DNA of 64,000 nucleotides, taken from contig CAWJCH010000032.1 of assembly GCA_963841205.1 (NCBI GenBank), forward strand, positions 62,001 to 126,000, written 5' to 3'. This document shows positions 25,710-33,490 of this stretch, in pieces. The first letter of the stretch is position 1. Every line of letters begins with the position of its first letter. Origin of the DNA: CAWAWP01 sp963841205. Lineage in GTDB: Bacteria; Chloroflexota; Ktedonobacteria; Ktedonobacterales; JADMIN01. Both the position numbers and the translations under genes were made by a program. A model generated the notes under the pieces. It made no database searches. It was not told where the DNA came from and saw only the letters and a list, made by a program, of their open reading frames with translations.

Positions 25710-27038
25710 ATGACCATGTGGTGCGACGCGTCCGAGGCCGTCCAGGTGGTGGAATCGGGCAATCGGGTCTTTATCCAGGGGGCGTGCTCGACGCCCCTGC
25801 CGCTGATCGAGGGGCTGATCGCGCGCGGCAACGAGTTGTGGAACGTGGAGATCACGCACCTGCACACGCACGGCCCCGCGCGCTACTCCGAGGCGGAGTG
25901 GCAAGGACACTTCGCGACGCGGGCGCTCTTCGTCGCGGAGAACGTGCGGGATGCCGTCAACGCCGGACGCGCCAGCTATACGCCAGTCTTCCTCTCGGAC
26001 ATCCCGGCGATGTTCGCGCCGGGCGGCGAGCTGCCGCTCGACGTTGCCCTCGTGCAGGTGAGCCCGCCGGATGCGCATGGGTTCTGCTCGCTCGGTCCCT
26101 CGGTGGATGCCACGCTCTCTGCGGTGCGGCATGCACGCCATGTGGTGGCATTGGTGAATCCGCGCGTCCCGCGCATCCACGGTGACGGCTTCATCCGGAT
26201 GAGCGACGTCGAGCGCGCGGTGAGGTGGGAGGGCGAACTGCTGGAGTATCCGGAGCGCCCGCCGAGCCAGGTTCACTGCCAGATCGGCAAGCATGTCGCG
26301 AACCTGATCGACGACGGCGCCACCCTCCAGCTTGGCATCGGCGCGATCCCGGATGCAGTGCTCTCGCAACTGCGCGACAAGCATGACCTCGGCATTCACA
26401 GCGAGATGTTCTCGGATGGGGTGGTCGATCTCGTCGAGGCGGGCGTCATCACGGGGGCACGCAAGGAGATCGATACTGGCAAGATCGTCGCGTGCTTCAT
26501 CGCCGGCTCGCGCCGTGTCCTAGACTTCGCGGACGACAACCCGATGGTCGACCTGCGCCCGGCGGATTACACCAACGACACGCGCGTGATCCGGCAACTC
26601 AGCCGCATGGTCGCCATCAACAGCGCCATCGAGGTCGATCTGACCGGGCAGGTCTGCGCCGAGTCGGTCGGCACGCGCGTCTTCAGCGGCGTGGGCGGGC
26701 AGATGGACTTCCTGCGCGGGGCGGCGCTCGCCGAGGACGGCAGGCCGATCATCGCGCTACCGTCTTCGGCACGACAGCCTGCCACGGCCACCTCGCTGCC
26801 GTCGCCACTCGGCATCACGCCGGTCAACAAGCAGATCTCGCGCATCGTGCCGGTGCTAGCTCCCGGCGCCGCGGTGACGAGTACCCGCGCGCACGTGCGC
26901 TACGTCGTCACGGAGTATGGCGTGGCGGAGCTCCACGGGCGCGACCTCGCCGAACGTGCCCGGCTGCTGATCTCCATCGCCGCGCCGGAGTTCCGCGAGG
27001 AGTTGACCGTCGCGGCACGGGCGCTGCATCTGCTCTAG
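25710..27038 (+). CDS. Acetyl-CoA hydrolase/transferase-family (class I CoA-transferase)
   Basis: 442 residues from ATG 25710 (GAGAGGTGGG upstream). The N-terminal domain has VFIQGACSTPLPLIEGL and VSPPDAHGFCSLGPSVD, with LQLGIGAIPDAVLSQL and HSEMFSDGVVDL in the middle. The C-terminal domain has GVGGQMDFLRGA, ITPVNKQISRIVPVLAPGAAVTSTRAHVRYVVTEYGVAELHG. This layout fits acetyl-CoA hydrolase, acetate/succinate CoA-transferase or 4-hydroxybutyrate CoA-transferase. With PFOR in the same island, release of acetate from acetyl-CoA is the most economical role. Confidence 0.85.
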   Translation: MTMWCDASEAVQVVESGNRVFIQGACSTPLPLIEGLIARGNELWNVEITHLHTHGPARYSEAEWQGHFATRALFVAENVRDAVNAGRASYTPVFLSDIPAMFAPGGELPLDVALVQVSPPDAHGFCSLGPSVDATLSAVRHARHVVALVNPRVPRIHGDGFIRMSDVERAVRWEGELLEYPERPPSQVHCQIGKHVANLIDDGATLQLGIGAIPDAVLSQLRDKHDLGIHSEMFSDGVVDLVEAGVITGARKEIDTGKIVACFIAGSRRVLDFADDNPMVDLRPADYTNDTRVIRQLSRMVAINSAIEVDLTGQVCAESVGTRVFSGVGGQMDFLRGAALAEDGRPIIALPSSARQPATATSLPSPLGITPVNKQISRIVPVLAPGAAVTSTRAHVRYVVTEYGVAELHGRDLAERARLLISIAAPEFREELTVAARALHLL

Positions 27039-27060
27039 GGGCGACCTAACCCCTGCTCCC

Positions 27061-27077
27061 CTTCCCCGTGGGGGAAG
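27061..27077 (+). terminator. Candidate terminator after the CoA-transferase
   Basis: CTTCCCC (27061-27067) and GGGGAAG (27071-27077) form a 7-bp stem followed by AGGTTTG, 23 nt after the stop codon. Confidence 0.5.
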
Positions 27078-27322
27078 AGGTTTGTCGCTGGTCAGGCTAT
27101 TTGGCTTTTCGCAAATTCGTCTCGTGGGCGCGTTAGCCCGTAGTGGTCTAGATAGCCCTTAGTGCAGGCGATCATGAGTCCGTTCCGCCTTTGACAGGAG
27201 GAGTGACACAAGATGGCGTGTGCCAAGTGATCAATCCAGACATCGCCCGCACCTTCCAAGGCAGGAGGATGCGAGCGAATGTTTTTTATGCTCGCCGGTG
27301 CGCATGAGCGGCGCGTGGTGGA
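27078..27322. other. Convergent intergenic region
   Basis: 245 bases between converging genes; no frame, repeat or RNA signature noticed. Confidence 0.4.
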
Positions 27323-27805
27323 TCAGTTGAGGGCGTCTCGCATTACGACCGGGCTGAGCGGCGCGACAAATCGCTGCGTCGAGGCGGGGCGCGCTCGCAG
27401 GGGAACCACAGGTGCGGCTGGTGGGCACGGCGCGGCGGCAGCGTGAGTCATGCCCTGCACGTAGGAGTTGGCATCGTCCACGATCCCGCGCATCGCCGCG
27501 CTCGCCGCGCGCTCAGCCTCGATGCTCACCCAACAGACGACGACAGTGAGCGCCCTGGCGACGGCCAGACACGCGACGGTGCTGGCGGCGACGTAGCCGA
27601 AGGTGAGGCCGGCCAGCACGGCGGCGAGATGGACCGGCCAGGCGGGGACGCCGCCGCTTGCCACGATGCCCACGCACTCGACGAGAGCAGCGCCGAATAG
27701 CGCGAAGAGTGCTCCCCAGGCTACGACGAGGATTGCCTCGTGCTTGTAGGTGGCGAGCACGCGATCGAGTTGTGTCAGGATAAGTCGATCGAAAGACGTA
27801 GACAT
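27323..27805 (-). CDS. Membrane protein, unknown function
   Basis: 160 residues; ATG 27805 has AGGAG. An N-terminal cytoplasmic helix (SFDRLILTQLDRVLATY) is followed by three spans: AILVVAWGALFALFGAALVECVGIV; VHLAAVLAGLTFGYVAASTVACLAV; ALTVVVCWVSI. The tail is Pro/Ala-rich. It is last in the minus-strand run that starts at nifJ. No family recognised. Confidence 0.65.
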   Translation of the reverse strand: MSTSFDRLILTQLDRVLATYKHEAILVVAWGALFALFGAALVECVGIVASGGVPAWPVHLAAVLAGLTFGYVAASTVACLAVARALTVVVCWVSIEAERAASAAMRGIVDDANSYVQGMTHAAAAPCPPAAPVVPLRARPASTQRFVAPLSPVVMRDALN

Positions 27806-27950
27806 AGGACAGCTCCTGTCCCTCCCGACGATCGATGAGGGACGACTCCCTCGGCATCTGCGACGAGCATCCTAGCTGCGAAACCCTGGCGCTCGGCGAG
27901 AAAGCAGGCGCAACGCACGCGATCTCGCCGGGGCGGCTCGGCACGGCGGG

Positions 27951-29153
27951 CTATTCCGCGTGCTGGACGCGCATGAGCAGCATCGGCACCGTGAGCGAGC
28001 GCAGCGCGTACTCCGCCACGCTGCCGAAGAGCCAGCGCCCGATCCCGCCGCGCCCGTGGGTCGCCATCAGCACGAGGTCGTATGGCGCCCGCGAGCCATC
28101 GGCGTTGAGGGTGCCGTGCGCGGCAGAGGCGAGCACCTCGGCGGCTATGCCGTGCGCCACCAGCGTCTCGAACTCCACCGGCGCGGGGGCCAGCGTTGCG
28201 GCCAGCGTGGTGCGCACCTGATCGAGATATGCGTGGCTATCCGAACGCTCCACCGAGCGCTCGTCCACGTTCAAGAGCGTGACGTGACGAGGGACGGCCT
28301 GCTCGTTCGTGCCGGAGAGCAGCGTCCGCAGCGGAGCGAGCGCCGCCTCGGAGAGCGGCGAGCCGTCCAGCGGGACGAGCAGGCGAGTCACTGTGGCCAT
28401 GGGGATGTCGCGCTGACTCGCCTCGATAGGTACGAGCAGAAGCGCGGCGGGTCCGCGACGCAGCAACGAGTCGGCGAGGCGGCCAACCGGGAAGAGGCTG
28501 CTTCGCTCATGATGCCGAGTGGCCAGGATCGCCAGATCGGCGTGTGCGCGCGCCTCGTAGGCGACCAGCGCCTCGATCACGGAGGCCGCGTGGAGTACCT
28601 GATAGCTCACCCGTGGAGCCGTCGCGGCCATGCGCTCGCGCAGCGCCGCCAGGTACGCGGGCATGTCGCCCGGGGCAGCATCCTTGGAGGCGAACACGCT
28701 GCTGATCACCCGATCGGTCACTGCGGCGATGCTCGGCATCTCTGGTCCGGCCACGTTGACGAGGGTGATCGCGGCGCCAGTCAATTCTGCCACGGCAGCG
28801 GCGTAGGGCAGTGCGCACTCGGCCTCGGGCGTGCCATCCAGCGGGACGACGATCTGCTGGATGGGCAGCGCGGCTGGCAGCGTGCGCAGGGCTGGGTTGA
28901 CGGGTTCCGGAGTTGCAGGCGGTACGCCCAGCACGGCAGCGTGCAATCGCTCGCGGGCCTGCGCCGTGACGTCCTCGGAGATGCGATGCGTTTCCGCCTC
29001 CACGATGCCGTGCCGTCGCACCTCCATCGTCTCTGCTTGGCCAGCGCCCGCCGCGTGTAGCGCGTCGACCGTCGCATGATGCGCCACGATCGGTGAAAGG
29101 GGTTCTTCGTCTTCCTGATGCTCGGCAGTAGTGTTGTTCTCAGTGTTGGACAT
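27951..29153 (-). CDS. Tandem universal stress protein with long N-terminal extension
   Basis: 400 residues; ATG 29153 follows AAGGAAGG. About 95 hydrophilic acidic residues precede domain 1 (IQQIVVPLDGTPEAECAL ... AALLLVPI). Domain 2 (TRLLVPLDGSPLSEAAL ... LVLMATHGRGGIGRWLFGSVAEYAL ... VPMLLM) carries a complete G-x2-G-x(n)-G-S ATP loop. The extension has no recognised fold. It lies 156 nt downstream of the P-type ATPase gene, as Usp genes often do in hypoxia regulons. Confidence 0.9.
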   Translation of the reverse strand: MSNTENNTTAEHQEDEEPLSPIVAHHATVDALHAAGAGQAETMEVRRHGIVEAETHRISEDVTAQARERLHAAVLGVPPATPEPVNPALRTLPAALPIQQIVVPLDGTPEAECALPYAAAVAELTGAAITLVNVAGPEMPSIAAVTDRVISSVFASKDAAPGDMPAYLAALRERMAATAPRVSYQVLHAASVIEALVAYEARAHADLAILATRHHERSSLFPVGRLADSLLRRGPAALLLVPIEASQRDIPMATVTRLLVPLDGSPLSEAALAPLRTLLSGTNEQAVPRHVTLLNVDERSVERSDSHAYLDQVRTTLAATLAPAPVEFETLVAHGIAAEVLASAAHGTLNADGSRAPYDLVLMATHGRGGIGRWLFGSVAEYALRSLTVPMLLMRVQHAE

Positions 29154-29309
29154 TGTCGTCCTTCCTTTCGATGGCCCTCCCGGCGACGTTGCCGGTGCGC
29201 CTCGGCGCGACATTCTGGCACTCATAGTTAACAGGAGCGAGGTCACGAGGAGGTATTGGCGCGGAGAGCCAAGGTCACAGCCTCGTCACGAGGCGAGAAA
29301 GATCGCTCA

Positions 29310-31850
29310 TCATCTCATCAGCTTGCGCATGAGGCGCCGCTTGACCAACTCGACGAGGCCGAGGTAGGTGGCGGTGAAGAGGACGAGATAGGCGAAGTAG
29401 AGCGGGGGCAGGGGCACGAAGCCCAGCGTCGGCGCGAGGGGGGTGAACGGCAGCAGTAGCCCGACAAGGACGACGGCGAGCACCGTCACCGTCAGCGGGC
29501 GGCTGGGACGGCTCTTGAACGGATTGCCCGCCGTGCGAATGACGAAGAGGACCAGCGTCTGCGTGGCGAGCGATTCGACGAACCAACCCGTGTGGAAGAA
29601 GGCGGGCGTGGCGTGGAAGACCGTGAGCAGCACCAAGAATGTGAGGAAGTCATAGATCGAGCTAATTGGGCCGATAGAGAGCATGAAGTTGCGGATGAGG
29701 GAGATATCCCATCGGCGCGGCTTGTGGATGTACGTCGCGTCCACGTTGTCCGTCGGGATGGTGATCTGGGAGAGGTCGTAGAGGAAGTTGTTGAGCAGGA
29801 TCTGCGTCGGCAGCATCGGCAGGAACGACAGGAAGACGAAGGCGCCGGCCATGCTGAACATGTTGCCGAAGTTCGAACTGGTGCCCATCAGCAGGTACTT
29901 CATCACGTTGCCGAAGGACTTGCGGCCCTCGATGATGCCCGCGTGGAGCACGCCCAGGCCGCGCTTGAGGAGGATCAGGTTGGCGGCGTCCTTGGCGACG
30001 TCCACGGCGCTCGCCACGGAAATGCCCACATCCGCCGCGTGGAGCGAGGGCGCGTCGTTGATGCCGTCGCCGAGGTAGCCGACCACGCGTCCGCGCGCTT
30101 TGAGCGCCAGGATGATGCGGTTCTTCTGCGCCGGGGAGACGCGGGCGAAGACGTCCACCTGCTCGACGACGTGGAAGAGCGCACCGTCGGTCATCTTCTC
30201 CAGGTCCGCGCCGAGCACGATGCGGCGTACGTCCAGCCCCACCTGCTCGCAGACGTGGCGCGCGACGAGATCGCCGTCGCCGGTGAGGATCTTCACCGCA
30301 ACGCCGTCGTCTCGCAGGGCGCGAATGGCATCGGCGGCATCCTGAAGGGGCGGATCGGCGAAGGCGATGTAGCCGGCGAAGACGAGATCGTGCTCGTCGA
30401 CTACGTGGTAGGAAACCTGGGCGGGCATCGAGGCGTATGCGACGCCGAGCACGCGAAACCCCTGTTCGCTGAGCTGCTGATACGTCACATTGCAGACCGC
30501 CAGATGCGCGTCCTCCAGCGCGCTCACCTGACCACGGACCTCGACCCTTGCGCAGACCGCCAGCACGCTCTCAGGCGCGCCTTTGGTGATCAGCATGCGT
30601 TCGTCTCCGCGCTTGACGACGACGGAGAGGCGGCGGCGCTCGAAGTCGAACGGCATCTCGCCGATCTTCTCCCAGCCGTCGGTATCGAGGCCAGGGACGG
30701 CCAGGATGGCGGTGTCGAGCGGGCTGCGAATGCCGGTCTCGAAGGCGCTATTGACGTACGCGAGCCGCAACGGTCTATCTGCGGGCGCACCGGTCGGATC
30801 GAGGTGCTGCTCCAGGTGCATCTCACCGCTGGTCAGCGTGCCGGTCTTGTCGCTACAGAGGACGTCCATGCTGCCGAAGTTCTGGATCGCCTCCAGGTGC
30901 TTGACGATCACACCTTGCCGCGACATGCGGACGGCCCCCTGCGAGAGCGTCACCGTGGTGATCATGGGGAGAAATTCAGGCGTCAGCCCGACGGCGAGCG
31001 AGACGGCGAAGAGCAGCGACTCGAACGGATCGTGATGACCAACGACGCCGACGAGGAAGACGAAGAGCACCAGGAAGAAGACGACTTGCAGGATCAGGAA
31101 GCCAAAGCGCTTCATGCCGCGCTCGAACTCCGTCTCGGGTGGCCGCTCGGACAGACGCGCGGCGATCCCGCCGAACGCGGTGCGCGGGCCGGTGGCCATC
31201 ACGACGGCGGTCGCCGTGCCGCTGACCACGGAGGTCCCGAGGAAGAGACGATCCGGCGCATCGGCGTCGGTCGGCGCCGACGCGACCGGGCCGGGGCCTG
31301 TCTTCTCGGCGGGAAGCGATTCGCCCGTCAGCGCCGCCTGCTGGACGTGAAGGTCACGCGCCTCTAGGATGTGTGCGTCGGCGGGGATGAGATCGCCGGC
31401 GACGAGGCGGATGAGATCGCCGGGTACCACTTCGTGGCGCGGCAACTCGACCCACTGGCCATCACGCAGGACGCTGGCCGTCGGGGCGACGGATTGGCGC
31501 AGACGCTCCGCCGTACGCTGTGAGCGGTAGGACTGCACGAAGTTGAGGGTGTTGCTGAGGAGGACGATGACGATGATGATCGCGGCGTCCACCGGCTCAC
31601 CCAGCGTCGCGGCGGCGACCGCGGCGGCGAGCAGGATCAGGACGAGCGGATTGCGGAACGTGGCGAGGAATTGGGCGGGCGCGCTGAGATGCCCGCCGGA
31701 GACCGGCTCGTTCGGTCCCACCTGCGCCAGCAGATCATGCGCCTGCTCGCTCGTCAGTCCCACTGGCGTGGCAGAGGTCGTCGGGTCTGCCACGCGCGGT
31801 GACGGGCCTGCCGCCACGGGCGATGTGACGCCTTCGTGTCCGTCATTCAT
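29310..31850 (-). CDS. mgtA: P-type ATPase, magnesium-translocating (MgtA/P3B) type
   Basis: 846 residues. The actuator loop is TGESLPAEK; the phosphorylation site DKTGTLTSGEMHLEQHLD; the nucleotide-binding part has TKGAPESVL; the hinge is GDGINDAPSLHAADVGIS. M4 reads VGLTPEFLPMI and the C-terminal half has NFGNMFSMAGAF and LLNNFLYDLSQ, which mark MgtA/MgtB-type pumps (N-F-G-N-M-F, L-N-N-x-L-Y-D). It should import Mg2+ across the cell membrane. No leader riboswitch was recognised in the 210 nt upstream. Confidence 0.9.
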   Translation of the reverse strand: MNDGHEGVTSPVAAGPSPRVADPTTSATPVGLTSEQAHDLLAQVGPNEPVSGGHLSAPAQFLATFRNPLVLILLAAAVAAATLGEPVDAAIIIVIVLLSNTLNFVQSYRSQRTAERLRQSVAPTASVLRDGQWVELPRHEVVPGDLIRLVAGDLIPADAHILEARDLHVQQAALTGESLPAEKTGPGPVASAPTDADAPDRLFLGTSVVSGTATAVVMATGPRTAFGGIAARLSERPPETEFERGMKRFGFLILQVVFFLVLFVFLVGVVGHHDPFESLLFAVSLAVGLTPEFLPMITTVTLSQGAVRMSRQGVIVKHLEAIQNFGSMDVLCSDKTGTLTSGEMHLEQHLDPTGAPADRPLRLAYVNSAFETGIRSPLDTAILAVPGLDTDGWEKIGEMPFDFERRRLSVVVKRGDERMLITKGAPESVLAVCARVEVRGQVSALEDAHLAVCNVTYQQLSEQGFRVLGVAYASMPAQVSYHVVDEHDLVFAGYIAFADPPLQDAADAIRALRDDGVAVKILTGDGDLVARHVCEQVGLDVRRIVLGADLEKMTDGALFHVVEQVDVFARVSPAQKNRIILALKARGRVVGYLGDGINDAPSLHAADVGISVASAVDVAKDAANLILLKRGLGVLHAGIIEGRKSFGNVMKYLLMGTSSNFGNMFSMAGAFVFLSFLPMLPTQILLNNFLYDLSQITIPTDNVDATYIHKPRRWDISLIRNFMLSIGPISSIYDFLTFLVLLTVFHATPAFFHTGWFVESLATQTLVLFVIRTAGNPFKSRPSRPLTVTVLAVVLVGLLLPFTPLAPTLGFVPLPPLYFAYLVLFTATYLGLVELVKRRLMRKLMR

Positions 31851-32060
31851 CGCTGCACACTCCGTTCATCGCCGTCGGAGACGGCATAGGCGACGGGCAT
31901 CGGAAAAGCCACCTGAGACGGCCAAGCGCGCAACAATGATGCCCCGATCGGTCGAGAACGATGCTGTTGGATCGGGTCCGCTCGGAACGAACAGCGAGGG
32001 CGAATCCTCCGGCAGGAGGCTCCGCCCTTCGCAGGGTCATCGCGCTTCCACTAGGCGATT
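31851..32060. other. Leader region of mgtA
   Basis: 210 bases. Contains a short stem CCTCC-GGCA-GGAGG and no recognisable Mg2+ riboswitch. It probably holds an internal promoter. Confidence 0.3.
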
Positions 32061-32711
32061 CTACGCCGCGATGCGCGCCGGTGCGGGCTTGTGGGCCCGC
32101 TTGACCATCATCCGGTTGGCCGAGGCGAGCGCGCGGACGAAGAGCCAGGCGGCGATGAGCGCGGCGCACGCGAGCGAGACCCACATGATCACCAACGCTA
32201 CAGAGGGATTCGCGTTACTCACCAAGGTATTGGCGAACCACGCGAGGTTCACCTGGCTGGCCGCCTCGACGCCGAAGACCTGCGGCAGATAGTAGAGCGT
32301 CGCGCCGAGCACGAGGAAGACCGTCGCCAGGCGATAGGCCTGGAGGTCGTCGTCCACGCGGCGCACCATCTTGACGGCGAGCGCCAGCAGCAGGCAGAGC
32401 GCGGCGATGGGGCCGGTCAGGGGCAGCGGATTGTTGGCCACGATGTTGGGCTGGAAGAAGACCCAGCTCAGCGCGAAGGTGAGCACGATGAGCGCGTCGC
32501 GCAGCAGGAGGTAGGTCATCCACCAGATGTCGGCGCCGAGGCGCAGGCCGCAGCGTCTGAGGGTGCGCAGCACGTAGGGGCGGCCCAGGTGCAGCACCAG
32601 GGTCATCGTCCAGAGGACGGGCAGGAAGGCGACGATGGTGGCGATCAGCCAGGTCGAACCGCCTTGGACGAGCGCTTGGGTGAGGGCTTGGGTCAGTTGG
32701 TCGGGCGTCAT
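32061..32711 (-). CDS. Membrane protein of a paralogous pair (copy B)
   Basis: 216 residues, five or six spans. It shares with its upstream neighbour (32772-33455) the motifs LP-x-LW, LHLGRPY-x-L, LRLGAD-x2-W, PLPLTG, LGA-x2-Y-x2-P-x2-FGV and NPS-x-A in the same order and spacing. The HLGRP motif is faintly reminiscent of membrane anchors of NrfD/DmsC-type oxidoreductases, but that is weak. It follows the GltD-like flavoprotein gene and copy A, so it may anchor or serve a redox complex. No named family recognised. Confidence 0.7.
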   Translation of the reverse strand: MTPDQLTQALTQALVQGGSTWLIATIVAFLPVLWTMTLVLHLGRPYVLRTLRRCGLRLGADIWWMTYLLLRDALIVLTFALSWVFFQPNIVANNPLPLTGPIAALCLLLALAVKMVRRVDDDLQAYRLATVFLVLGATLYYLPQVFGVEAASQVNLAWFANTLVSNANPSVALVIMWVSLACAALIAAWLFVRALASANRMMVKRAHKPAPARIAA

Positions 32712-32771
32712 GGCATGGCTCCTCTTGTGTGTCTCCGCGAGGGGGGAGTGATGCGGTCGTCGACGTTGCCG

Positions 32772-33455
32772 CTACTGGATCGCCTGCTGGATCGCTGGGC
32801 TGGGAGCCTCTACCGCCTCGTCTTCGGGCCTGCCGCCGGTGCGCAGCGCGTAGAACGCCGCGATCGCGCCCATCAGGGCGAGCAAGCCGATCGAGACGTA
32901 GGCGAGGCCGACGGCCCAGGACGGGTTGGTGTTGGTCACGAGGGCGTTGCTGAAGTCGAGGAAGCTGCCGGTGACGACGGCGTTGGCCTGCACGCCGAAG
33001 AGGTAGGGGATGAAGTAGAAGGCGGCGCCGAGCGCCAGCAGATACGTGACGGCGCTGTAGCTGCGCGCGTTCTGGTCCGGGTCGCCCATCAGCTTGATCA
33101 GCAGCACGCCGAAGAGGCACGCCGCCGCGAGGCCGCCGGTCAGCGGCAGGGCGTCGGTGACGACGACGTCCGGGAAGAAGAACATGAAGCTCATGATCAC
33201 GCCGGAGGCGATCAGGAGGTCGCGCAGGCCGACGTAGATCAGCCAGAGCAGGTCGGCGCCGAGGCGCAACGTGAAGCGGTCGATCATGTCGAGGAGGTAG
33301 GGGCGACCGAGGTGCAGGCCGAGGATCACCAGCCAGAGGATCGGCAGGACCGCGGCGAGCGTCCCCTCGAGGAACTGCTCGCCGCCGCCGTTGATGGCGG
33401 AGACGATAGAGTTGGTCAGGTCTTGCGGCGAAATTGCGGCGAGTACCGATAACAT
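32772..33455 (-). CDS. Membrane protein of a paralogous pair (copy A)
   Basis: 227 residues beginning MLSVLAAISPQDLTNSIVSA, five or six spans. Tandem paralogue of 32061-32711 (gap 60 nt). The start lies 35 nt after the GltD-like gene, indicating one operon. Conserved polar residues within predicted spans or loops include His, Arg and Asp in LHLGRPYLLD and RLGAD. The C-terminal tail is acidic (GGRPEDEAVEAPS). Function unknown. Confidence 0.7.
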   Translation of the reverse strand: MLSVLAAISPQDLTNSIVSAINGGGEQFLEGTLAAVLPILWLVILGLHLGRPYLLDMIDRFTLRLGADLLWLIYVGLRDLLIASGVIMSFMFFFPDVVVTDALPLTGGLAAACLFGVLLIKLMGDPDQNARSYSAVTYLLALGAAFYFIPYLFGVQANAVVTGSFLDFSNALVTNTNPSWAVGLAYVSIGLLALMGAIAAFYALRTGGRPEDEAVEAPSPAIQQAIQ

Positions 33456-33490
33456 GGAAGAACCTCCCCAAGCAGAGTCGATGGTGGACG

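Noticed and set aside
29592..31367. Long plus-strand open frame of about 590 codons opposite mgtA
   Set aside because: Composition is His/Asp/Gly/Arg-rich, it has no domain, and it mirrors the third-position GC pattern of the P-type ATPase gene on the other strand. Similar shadows occur opposite the flavoprotein, nifJ and the duplicated membrane proteins.
31851..32060. Mg2+ riboswitch upstream of mgtA
   Set aside because: No M-box-like conserved blocks or terminator/antiterminator pair could be found by eye.
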